The position numbers were made by a program, and so were the translations under genes. A stretch of DNA of 64,000 nucleotides from Streptomyces sp. I6 (lineage in GTDB: Bacteria > Actinomycetota > Actinomycetes > Streptomycetales > Streptomycetaceae): contig RHDP01000001.1 in NCBI GenBank assembly GCA_003725745.1, positions 4,100,501 through 4,164,500 on the forward strand, written 5' to 3'. This document shows, one piece after another, positions 27,358 to 35,469 of this stretch (position 1 is its first letter; each line of letters opens with the position of its first letter). The notes beneath the pieces are model-generated. The model saw nothing but the letters and a program-made list of their open reading frames with translations, searched no databases and was not told the origin of the DNA.

Positions 27358-28569
27358 CTACGCGGGGCGGACGCCCCCGTGGACCGGCATGTAGTAGATC
27401 GACTCCTCGCGGACGTTCGCGCCCGGCTCGGGGGCGTGGATCATCATGCCGTCGCCGGCGTAGATCCCGACATGGCTGATGTCGTCGTAGAAGAAGACCA
27501 GGTCACCGGGGAGCAGATCGGCCGAGGCCACACGCTGCCCGGACCTCACCTGGTCCCAGATGGTGCGGGGCAGGTCGACGCCCGCCGCGCGCCAGGCCGC
27601 CTGGGTGAGCCCCGAGCAGTCGTAGGAACTCGGGCCGGTCGCGCCCCGGACGTACGGCTTGCCGATCTGGGCGTGCGCGAAGGACAGCACCTTCTCGGCC
27701 TTGGCCGCGTAGGGGCCGCCGGCCGTCCCGGAACCCGTCCCCCTGCCCGTCCCGGTGCCCGTGCCCGTGTCCGTCATGGTGCCGGTGCCCGTGTCCGTGC
27801 AGCCGCCCGTTCCTTCCCACGCCTGCCGCTCACGCTCGTGGAACTGCCACCCGGCCTCGGCCGCCGTGCCGGCCCTGGCCTCGGCCTCGGCCTCCGCCCT
27901 GGCATCCGCCTTCCGGCGGGCCTCCTGCTCCTTCTCGCGTTCGAGTTCGGCGAGCCGCGTCCGATCCTCGGCGGTCAGCCGCGACAGCAGTTCCCCCGCC
28001 TCGGCGAGCTTCTGCTGGGCGGCCTGCTTCCTGGCGCGCAGCGACTCCTGAGAGTCCGCGAGCGGCTCCAGGCCCGCGGTGGCCCGCCCGCGCTGCTCGG
28101 CGGCCTCGGCCGGCCGGGTCCGGTGCTCGGTGACGGTGCTGTGCTGCTGCCCGGTCGGCCGGTCCGTCAGCTGCGCCCGGTCGGTGTGGGCCCGCGGGTC
28201 CTCGGCGAGCAGCAGCGCGGTGGCCGGGGCGACGGCGCCGGTGCGGTACCGGGCCGCCGCCTGGACGCCGAGGATCGGACGCGGCTCGCCGAACGCCTCC
28301 GTGCGCTCGGCGGTTCCGTCGAGCGCACGGTCCGCCGTGCGGCGCTGCTGCCCGGTGGACTCCGGCGCCCTGCCGTACTCCCGGGTCGACGAACCCGCCT
28401 GCCGGTAGAGGTCGTCGACCTTCTTCTGGACCTCCTCGACGCTGGGCTTCGGGCCGGCTGTCGCGTTCTGGGCCGAGAGGAGCGAGACTCCCGCTATGGC
28501 GGCCGTCGTGAACCCGACGGCGGGTGTGTTGGTACGTGTGCGGCTGCGCGGCTTGCGGTGCGACGCCAA
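27358..28569 (-). CDS. Secreted NlpC/P60 peptidoglycan endopeptidase under c-di-AMP riboswitch control
   Basis: TTG at 28569 is chosen as start: it lies nine bases after AAGGAG, and the resulting MASHRKPR matches the paralogue's VAAHRKPR. The ATG at 28578 abuts the AAGGAG and is too close. About 403 residues: signal peptide, coiled coil, a Thr-Gly repeat linker, then the NlpC/P60 domain with GKPYVRGATGPSSYDCSGLTQ (catalytic Cys) and SHVGIYAGDGMMIHAP (catalytic His). It acts outside the cell on peptidoglycan stem peptides. The upstream riboswitch ties expression to c-di-AMP, as known for cell-wall hydrolases in Streptomyces. Confidence 0.92.
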   Translation of the reverse strand: MASHRKPRSRTRTNTPAVGFTTAAIAGVSLLSAQNATAGPKPSVEEVQKKVDDLYRQAGSSTREYGRAPESTGQQRRTADRALDGTAERTEAFGEPRPILGVQAAARYRTGAVAPATALLLAEDPRAHTDRAQLTDRPTGQQHSTVTEHRTRPAEAAEQRGRATAGLEPLADSQESLRARKQAAQQKLAEAGELLSRLTAEDRTRLAELEREKEQEARRKADARAEAEAEARAGTAAEAGWQFHERERQAWEGTGGCTDTGTGTMTDTGTGTGTGRGTGSGTAGGPYAAKAEKVLSFAHAQIGKPYVRGATGPSSYDCSGLTQAAWRAAGVDLPRTIWDQVRSGQRVASADLLPGDLVFFYDDISHVGIYAGDGMMIHAPEPGANVREESIYYMPVHGGVRPA

Positions 28570-28586
28570 GGCCGGCATCTCCTTCC

Positions 28587-28760
28587 GTGGAACGCCTACC
28601 GGGTTAGCTGTCGGGTTCGGACGGAACGGAAGGCTGCCCTACGGGCCGGGTGAAGACCGGCCCGATTCACCCCGGTTGTGCTTCATGAGTGGGTCCCCGG
28701 TTCCGAACTCCTCTGCGAGGGGCACGGATTCGGCGCGGCTGCCCGGCTGGCGTGGTTCGC
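28587..28760 (-). ncRNA. c-di-AMP (ydaO-yuaA) riboswitch
   Basis: On the leftward strand the leader of the NlpC/P60 gene carries the conserved parts of this class: GGAACCGGGGACCCA (28690-28704), GGGGTGAATC (28664-28673), and CCGAACCCGACAGCTAACCC followed by GGTAGGCG near 28600-28620, just before AAGGAG. The class is known upstream of rpfA and NlpC/P60 genes in Streptomyces and turns expression off when c-di-AMP is bound. Exact ends are estimated. Confidence 0.85.
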
Positions 28761-28790
28761 CGAAGGGGGTACGGGCCGCCTGGGCGAGCA

Positions 28791-28819
28791 CGCTAGCCAA
28801 AGTGTGGTGCTGCTGTGAA
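28791..28819 (-). promoter_or_regulatory. Promoter upstream of the c-di-AMP riboswitch
   Basis: Leftward TTCACA (28814-28819), 17 bases, CTAGCG (28791-28796). Transcription would begin near 28784, at the expected 5' edge of the riboswitch. Confidence 0.5.
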
Positions 28820-28923
28820 GGAGAGTGTTCGATATGCCCGATACATTTCCGTGACCTTGGCGCTGTGTGTCCGTGTCATGACCAGAGGTGTCCGGTAGTG
28901 ATTCCCGGGAAGGCGGCGGCGGA

Positions 28924-28946
28924 CCGTCAGTGGGGCCGCCTAGACT
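28924..28946 (+). promoter_or_regulatory. PafBC-type (LexA-independent) DNA-damage promoter of pcrA
   Basis: CCGTCAGTG (28924-28932), exactly eight bases, TAGACT (28941-28946). This fits the mycobacterial TTGTCRGTG-N8-TAnnnT architecture with the first two T replaced by C. Start of transcription would be only a few bases before the ATG at 28956. Confidence 0.5.
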
Positions 28947-28955
28947 CGGAGAGCG

Positions 28956-31429
28956 ATGAGCAGCCTCTTTGACGACAGTTTCCTGGCGGACCTCCGGCGG
29001 ACCCCGGCCCCGGAGGAGCCCCGCCGCCGGAGGACCACGAGCACCTTCCGGCGGAGGACGTCCCGCACGACCTCTTCGAGGGCGGGTTCGACGAGCCCGG
29101 GCCCGGTGACGCCTACTACCGGGACGGCGCCCCGCGCCCGGTCCTCGACCCGGCCGCCCTGCTGAGCGGGCTGAACGAGCAGCAGCGTGCCGCCGTCGTC
29201 CACACCGGCTCCCCGCTGCTCATCGTGGCCGGCGCCGGCTCCGGCAAGACCCGGGTGCTGACCCACCGGATCGCCCATCTGCTGGCGACCCGCGAGGTGC
29301 ACCCCGGCCAGATACTGGCGATCACGTTCACCAACAAGGCCGCGGGCGAGATGAAGGAGCGCGTCGAGCAGCTCGTCGGCCCGCGCGCCCGCGCCATGTG
29401 GGTCTCCACCTTCCACAGCGCCTGCGTCCGCATACTGCGCCGGGAGAGCAAGAAGCTCGGCTTCACGTCGTCCTTCTCGATCTACGACGCCGCCGACTCC
29501 AAGCGGCTGATGGCACTGGTCTGCCGCGATCTGGACCTCGACCCGAAGCGCTACCCGCCGAAGGCGTTCAGCGCCAAGATCTCGAACCTGAAGAACGAGC
29601 TGGTCGACGAGGAGGCCTTCGCCGCCGAGGCCGGGAGTGCCGGCCAGGCCGACGGCTCCGGGGGAGGCTTCGAGAAGACGCTGGCCGAGGCGTACCGGAT
29701 GTACCAGGCCCGCCTGCGCGAGGCCAACGCGCTGGACTTCGACGACATCATCATGACCACGGTCCATCTGCTGCAGGCGTTCCCGGAGGTCGCCGAGCAC
29801 TACCGGCGCCGGTTCCGCCACGTCCTGGTCGACGAGTACCAGGACACCAACCACGCCCAGTACACCCTCGTGCGCGAGCTGGTCGGCACGGGGTACGACG
29901 ACCTCGGCCCCGCCGAGCTGTGCGTGGTGGGCGACGCCGACCAGTCGATCTACGCCTTCCGCGGTGCCACCATCCGCAACATCCTCCAGTTCGAGGAGGA
30001 CTACCCGGACGCCACCACGATCCTGCTCGAGCAGAACTACCGCTCGTCCCAGACGATCCTCTCCGCGGCCAACGCGGTGATCGAGCGCAACGAGAGCCGC
30101 CGTCCCAAGAACCTGTGGACGAACGCGGGCGCCGGCGCGCGGATCACCGGCTACGTCGCGGACACGGAGCACGACGAGGCCCAGTTCGTCGCCGACGAGA
30201 TCGACCGGCTGGCGGACGCGGGCGAGGCCAGGGCCGGCGACGTGGCGGTCTTCTACCGGACCAACGCGCAGTCCCGCGTCTTCGAGGAGATCTTCATCCG
30301 CGTCGGCCTGCCCTACAAGGTCGTCGGCGGTGTGCGCTTCTACGAGCGCAAGGAGGTCCGGGACGTCCTGGCGTACCTGCGGGTCCTCGCCAACCCCGAG
30401 GACAACGTGCCGCTGCGGCGCATCCTGAACGTACCGAAGCGCGGCATCGGCGAGCGCGCCGAGGCGATGATCGACGCCCTCGCGCTGCGCGAGAGGATCA
30501 CCTTCCCGCAGGCTCTGCGCCGCGTCGACGAGGCGTACGGCATGGCCGCCCGCTCCGCCAACGCCGTGAAGCGCTTCAACACGCTCATGGAGGAGCTGCG
30601 CACCGTCGTCGACTCGGGCGCCGGTCCCGCGGTGGTGCTGGAAGCCGTGCTGGAGCGGACCGGCTATCTCGCCGAACTGCAGGCGTCCACCGACCCCCAG
30701 GACGAGACCCGTATCGAGAACCTGCAGGAACTCGCGGCGGTGGCCCTGGAGTTCGAGCAGGAGCGCGGCGCCGAGGAGGGATCGGGCACCCTCGCCGAGT
30801 TCCTGGAGCAGGTCGCGCTCGTCGCCGACTCCGACCAGATCCCCGACGAGGACGAGGAGGGCAGCGGCGTCATCACGCTGATGACGCTGCACACCGCGAA
30901 GGGCCTGGAGTTCCCCGTCGTGTTCCTCACCGGCATGGAGGACGGCGTCTTCCCGCACATGCGGGCGCTCGGCCAGACCAAGGAACTGGAGGAGGAGCGC
31001 CGGCTGGCGTACGTGGGGATCACCCGCGCCCGCGAGCGCCTCTATCTGACGCGTTCCTCGATGCGCAGCGCCTGGGGCCAGCCCGCCTACAACCCGCCCT
31101 CGCGCTTCCTGGAGGAGATCCCGGACGCCCACATGGAGTGGAAGCGGACGGGCCGGATGGCGGCGCCCGCCGGGCCGGCGTCCGGTATCGCCTCGGCACT
31201 GTCGTCGTCCCGGTCCCGCTCCGGCCCGTCCGGCTTCGCGACCCGGCGGACGACGGACAAGCCGGTGATCGCCCTGGCCGTCGGGGACCGGGTCACCCAC
31301 GACCAGTTCGGGCTGGGCACCGTGACGGCGGTGACGGGTTCGGGTGGTGACGCCCAGGCGACGATCGACTTCGGTGACGCCAAGCCGAAGCGGCTGCTGC
31401 TGCGGTACGCGCCGGTGGAGAAGCTCTGA
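28956..31429 (+). CDS. pcrA: UvrD/PcrA family DNA helicase (frameshifted near the start)
   Basis: ATP-dependent 3'-5' helicase of superfamily 1, used in nucleotide excision repair and in clearing RecA and stalled forks. ATG at 28956 gives MSSLFDDSFLADL; one C missing in GAGCCCCGCCGCC near 29015 moves the frame, and repair gives EEPPPPEDHEHLPAEDVPH and then LNEQQRAAVVHTGSPLLIVAGAGSGKTR. Motifs: Walker A (AGAGSGKTR), Ia (ITFTNKAAGEM), II (VLVDEYQDTN), III (GDADQSIYAFRGA), IV (LEQNYRSS), V (LMTLHTAKGLEFP) and VI (LAYVGITRAR). The C-terminus has the Tudor-like domain (AVGDRVTHDQFGLGTV). Its promoter resembles a DNA-damage element. Confidence 0.94.
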
Positions 31430-31445
31430 TGCGTTGAGAGGCCGT

Positions 31446-31473
31446 GCCCGGGGCCTTTCCGCGAGGCCCGGGC
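31446..31473 (+). terminator. Candidate terminator after pcrA
   Basis: GCCCGGGGCCT and AGGCCCGGGC pair around TTCCGCG with one bulged G, 17 bases after the pcrA stop, in a convergent spacer. Confidence 0.45.
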
Positions 31474-31569
31474 CGTTGCCGGTGTTGCCGGTGTGCCGTC
31501 CGGGCGGGGAGGCGCGCGTCAGGGAGGGCCGGGCCGGCAGGGAGGTGGGGCCGCGCCGCTGCCGGGGGA

Positions 31570-33281
31570 TCAGGCGGGGCTGAGGCCGTGGCTGCGCAGC
31601 CACGCCAGCGGGTCGATCGCCGAGCCGCCGCCGGGCCGCACCTCGAAGTGAAGATGCGGGCCGGTGGAGTTGCCCGAGTTGCCGGAGTAGGCGATCACGT
31701 CGCCGGCCTTGACCTGGCCGGAGCGGATCTTGGTGCTGCTCAGATGGCAGTACCAGGTCTCCGTGCCGTCGGCGGCGGTGACGATGGCCATGTTGCCGTA
31801 AGCGCTGTTCCACTGCGTCCGCACGGTGCCGTCGGTGGCGGCCATCACCGGCGTTCCGTACGAGACCGGGAAGTCGATCCCGGTGTGCATGGACATCCAG
31901 TTGACTCCGGCCTGACCGTAGTAGGCGCTGAGGCCGCGCTGGGCGACGGGGAGGGCGAACTTCGGCCGCAACCGCTCGCGGAGGGCGGCTTCCTCCTCGC
32001 GCTTCTTGCGCTCCGCCTCCTGGCGCGCCTTGAGGTCGATGCGCTCCTGGGTCCGGCTCGCGCGGTCGCCGAAGTCGCGTGCGTCGGCGCTGAGCGCGGC
32101 GAGCTGGGTGTCGAGCGCGTTGTTGGCGACGACGGGCTGCACGGACGGCTGGTCGGCGGCCGTGACCGCGGTGTTGCCGTCCTGCGGCTGATCGCCGTCG
32201 GTGAGCCCGCCGACCGAGGCGGCCGCGACACCGGCGACCCCCATCACACAGACGGACGGCACGGCGACGGTGAGGAGCGCCGAACGCTTGGCGGGGGTGC
32301 GGCGGCGGCCGCGGGCGCCGCCCGCCCTGCGCACGGGGCGGGCCGGGTCGGCGGAGGGGAGGGTGACGGCCGGTGCCGAGACGGTGGCGGCGCCGGCGAT
32401 CAGCTCGGCCTCGGGGCCATGGCCGGAGTGCCGGTCCTCGCCGTACGCGTCCGCCGCCGTCCGCTCCGGCTCGTACCCGGTGTACTCCGCGTGCTCCGTG
32501 TGCTCCGTGTGCTCTCCGGTGGTCCCGGACGCGCTCGCGGTTCCGGTCTCGGTCCAGGTCGCGCCTGCGGTCCCGGTTCCGGTCTCGGTCCACGTCGCGC
32601 CTGCGGTCCCGGTCTCGGCGCCGGGGCCGGCTGCGGCTTCCCAGCCGGTCCCGGCGCCGGACTGAGCCTCCTGCGGGGTGCCGAACTCGGTCGCGGGGGA
32701 GAACTGTTCGGGGATGAACGCCGCGGCTTGATCGTGCGGATCCTCGTGCACCGCGTACCCGGAGTGCTCGGATTCCGGCGTCTGCCCGGTGTGGTCGCCG
32801 TACGGGGGGTGGACGGCGGTGGTGTCGGCTCCCGCGGAGTTCCACGCGGTGGCGTCGTAGGCACCGGTCTCGTACGACGTCGCCGCCGCGTGGCCGGTCG
32901 TCGTGCACTGGCCGGCCTTGTCGTAGGGCTGCGGCTGCGACTCGAACTGCTCCGCCGTGAACTGCCCTGCCTCGTTCCAGGCGTTGGCGTCCCACTGGCC
33001 GGTGGCGTCGTACTGGCCGGTCGAGTCGTACAGGCCGGTCGCGTCGTACTGCGCGGTGCCGAAATGCGTTGCGCCGTACTGCTGCTCGTACGCATGCTGG
33101 GGGTTGCCGTAGTCGTCGTGGCCCGTCGGGGAGCGGCGGGCCACTGCCCCGCGCCGTACTGGCCGCCGTGGACGAGATGGCCGTCCTCGTGACCGCCGGG
33201 CAGGGCGCCGAAGAGAGGGTCGGTGTCGAAGCTGCCGGTGGCGTACGCGTCGTACCCGGCGTGGGGGTGCTGGTCGTTCAC
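31570..33281 (-). CDS. Membrane-anchored M23 metallopeptidase with long repetitive N-terminus (frameshifted)
   Basis: GTG at 33281 with GAGAGAAG upstream, about 570 residues. The N-terminal 250 residues are Gln/Tyr/Thr/Gly-rich with repeats of the type QYDATGxYDSTG and AGATWTETGTG. A basic stretch and one transmembrane helix follow (LLTVAVPSVCVMGVAGVAAA). The C-terminus is a coiled coil and an M23 peptidase domain: HTGIDFPV and HLHFEV provide the zinc ligands. It should cut peptidoglycan cross-bridges outside the cell while the repeats stay inside. One C is missing near 33142 (CTCCCCGACGG); repair gives WPAAPPTGHDDYGNP. Convergent with pcrA. Confidence 0.88.
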
Positions 33282-33361
33282 CAACTTCTCTCTCGCCTCG
33301 ACAGCAGGACCAGATCCGGGGTCACCCTGCGCGGGTTCGCCCGAGGCAACGCAGTGGCGCG

Positions 33362-33391
33362 ACTGTACCCGGCGGTATGCGACGCCGACAA
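33362..33391 (-). promoter_or_regulatory. Promoter of the M23 peptidase gene
   Basis: Leftward TTGTCG (33386-33391), 18 bases, TACAGT (33362-33367), about 80 bases before the GTG. Confidence 0.55.
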
Positions 33392-33489
33392 TCTTCGGCA
33401 GGTTTTGAGAGAGCGGGAAACGGGCATTCGGCGGTGTTTCGGCGGGCTGCAGGCAGAGCTTTGGCCTTACGTTCGACTACTGTTCGACT

Positions 33490-34362
33490 TCACGCCACCG
33501 ATATGGCCCCGGCCGACTCGGCTTCCGCGCCGGAGATGTCGAGTGCCTCGCGGATGCCTGTCGCGACCGCGGGGTGTACCGGGAGCGCCAGGTGCCCGAT
33601 GCCGCTCACGCGGACGTTCCGCACCATCAGGTCGGGATGCTCCAGCCGGGCGGTCTCCAGGGGCACCATGATCTGGTCCAGATCGCTCCAGAAGCTGACG
33701 AACCTGGTCCGGCAGCCCGGGGCGGGCAGTCCCAGCTCTTCGATCACGGCGGAGCCCGGGCGCATCTGGCGCACGATGGGGTGCGCGCTGGCGAGCGGGG
33801 CGACGCTGGTGCCCGCGTGGGGCGTGCCGAGCGTGACCAGCGTCCGCACGCGCCCGTCGCCCCCCAGCCGCTGGACGTAGTACCGCGCGATCAGTCCGCC
33901 GAGGCTGTGGCCGACGATGTCGACGCGCCGCCGGCCGGTGCGGGCGCATATCTCCTCGACATGACGGCCCAGCAGCTCTGCGGCGGCCCGGATGTCGCAG
34001 GTCAGCGGCGAGTAGTTGAGCGACTCCACATGGCGGCCGTCCTGACGGACCAGGGACCGGCGCAACAGGACGAACACGGACCGGTTGTCCACGAAGCCAT
34101 GGAGCAGGACGGCCGGCGGATGCAGCGGCGACCGCGCCGGGAGGGCCGACGGCGCCGGGGCGCCATGTCCGTCCGGGAGGCCGTGGGCCGCGGGGGAACC
34201 CGGGGGCGGCGGACCGGAGGAGGCGGACCCGGAGGCCCGGCGCTCGGGGATCAGGCCCGACGGGTACACGATCATGTGCGCGGCCAGGACGGCCAGCTCA
34301 AGGGCGGTGGCACGCAGCAGGGCGACCGGCATCCTCATCCGCAGCGGCGGCAGGAATCCCAT
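33490..34362 (-). CDS. Alpha/beta-fold lipase/esterase
   Basis: ATG at 34362 with GGGAGGT upstream, 290 residues. A hydrophobic N-terminal segment (VALLRATALELAVLAAHMIVY) is probably a signal anchor. The catalytic domain begins PPAVLLHGFVDNRSVF and has the nucleophile elbow VGHSLGGLIARYYV, resembling Streptomyces triacylglycerol lipases of family I. The acid (SDLDQIM region) and the His (GIGHLALPVHP) follow. A Pro/Gly/Ser-rich linker separates anchor from catalytic domain. It probably acts on the outer membrane face or is released; substrate unknown. Confidence 0.87.
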   Translation of the reverse strand: MGFLPPLRMRMPVALLRATALELAVLAAHMIVYPSGLIPERRASGSASSGPPPPGSPAAHGLPDGHGAPAPSALPARSPLHPPAVLLHGFVDNRSVFVLLRRSLVRQDGRHVESLNYSPLTCDIRAAAELLGRHVEEICARTGRRRVDIVGHSLGGLIARYYVQRLGGDGRVRTLVTLGTPHAGTSVAPLASAHPIVRQMRPGSAVIEELGLPAPGCRTRFVSFWSDLDQIMVPLETARLEHPDLMVRNVRVSGIGHLALPVHPAVATGIREALDISGAEAESAGAISVA

Positions 34363-34773
34363 GGCCGACCTCCCGACTGGCGCACGGGGGGGCGGCTCCG
34401 TCCCCCGTGCGCCCTCATGGGGCTGCCCACGGTCGGGACCGCAGGGCCGCGCGGCGGGCGGCACGGTGATCACGGCGACCGAACAGCGGCTCCCTCGCGC
34501 GGTCCCGACCGCTGCCCGGGGCACTTCGGCGGGTACGGCGCGTAGCGAATATGTCCCACATGTGATTTCCCCCTCGCTCTCCACCGCGAAACTGCGGCTT
34601 GCGGGATGCTGTAGATCTGTGGATAACGTTCGTTCACCTCCCGGGTCCGTGTCGGCCCGGGGCGCGGCACGGGATCCGTGCCACGGCGGCGCACCGCGCG
34701 CGTCGGTCGGCGCGCCTGGGCGCCAATGAGGGCACAGTGCCAATGGCGGCACCGTCGGTATGTGGAGGCAGTG
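34363..34773. other. Divergent intergenic region with AT-rich segment and a DnaA box
   Basis: About 410 bases between the leftward lipase and rightward icmB. A DnaA-type 9-mer is at 34618-34626, and the stretch 34545-34640 is AT-richer than its surroundings. A short leftward frame starting at GTG near 34640 was judged not to be a gene. Confidence 0.5.
34618..34626 (-). promoter_or_regulatory. Single DnaA box (TTATCCACA)
   Basis: A perfect match to the canonical 9-mer on the leftward strand, in an intergenic, relatively AT-rich setting. Only one copy is seen, so it is not an origin. Confidence 0.5.
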
Positions 34774-35181
34774 ATGGGTGTGACCGGTCCGATCCGCGTG
34801 GTGGTGGCCAAGCCGGGTCTCGACGGCCACGATCGCGGCGCGAAGGTGATCGCGCGAGCCCTGCGGGACGCCGGTATGGAGGTCATCTACACCGGCCTGC
34901 ACCAGACCCCCGAGCAGATCGTCGACACCGCGATCCAGGAGGACGCCGACGCGATCGGCCTCTCCATCCTCTCCGGCGCGCACAACACCCTCTTCGCGAA
35001 GGTGATCGAGCTGCTGAAGGAGCGCGACGCGGAGGACATCAAGGTCTTCGGCGGCGGCATCATCCCCGAGGCGGACATCCCGCCGCTGAAGGAGAAGGGT
35101 GTCGCGGAGATCTTCACCCCGGGCGCGACGACGGCGTCGATCGTCGACTGGGTCAACGCGAACGTCCGCCAGCCGGCGTAG
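34774..35181 (+). CDS. icmB: Coenzyme B12-binding small subunit of an acyl-CoA mutase (IcmB-like)
   Basis: ATG at 34774, six bases after GGAGG; 135 residues, the size of a stand-alone B12-binding subunit. The cobalamin motif DxHxxG is present as DGHDRGAKV, followed by [11 protein letters not shown] and [11 protein letters not shown]. It pairs with a large mutase subunit, not present in this window, to rearrange isobutyryl-CoA to butyryl-CoA or a similar acyl-CoA. The partner must be encoded elsewhere. The gene stands alone. Isobutyryl-CoA mutase is favoured by its size and by what I recall of its position in other Streptomyces, but a methylmalonyl or ethylmalonyl type subunit is possible. Confidence 0.85.
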   Translation: MGVTGPIRVVVAKPGLDGHDRGAKVIARALRDAGMEVIYTGLHQTPEQIVDTAIQEDADAIGLSILSGAHNTLFAKVIELLKERDAEDIKVFGGGIIPEADIPPLKEKGVAEIFTPGATTASIVDWVNANVRQPA

Positions 35182-35221
35182 GGCCGGGAGGCCGCACGCC
35201 CGGGCGCGCTCGTCGTGTGGC

Positions 35222-35308
35222 GCTTCGGTGCGGGTGGGTTCGTCCGGGCGGTGCTTCGGTGCGCGGTCGTCGCGCGGGGCTTCGGTGCGGGTGGGTTCGT
35301 CCGGGCGG
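35222..35308. repeat. 30-bp direct repeat in the icmB/DUF5691 spacer
   Basis: A 30-base sequence (begins GCTTCGGTGCGGGTGGGTTC) is present identically at 35222-35251 and 35279-35308, with a partial copy between them. The rest of the spacer to 35469 has looser CCGGGAGC/GTCCTGG repeats. No gene. Confidence 0.8.
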
Positions 35309-35469
35309 CACGGGAGCGCCCGGCCGGGGAGGGGCGGTGCCGGTTGTCTCATGGGCAGCGCCTGAACGTCCTGGAACGGGAGCGCGAGCCCTCTGGTACG
35401 GGGCCCGGACGCCTTGGTCCGGGAGCCCGAGCGTCCTGGTGTGCGCCGGGCGTCACTGTGCGCCGGCGG

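Noticed and set aside
28940-32995. Leftward open frame of over 1300 codons
   Set aside because: It is antisense to pcrA and out of phase with the M23 gene; no domain is recognisable and the sense strand encodes well-known proteins.
34470-34640. Short leftward frame starting GTG near 34640 ([13 protein letters not shown])
   Set aside because: The start abuts its ribosome-site-like sequence, the frame has no known domain, and the region is better explained as promoter DNA.
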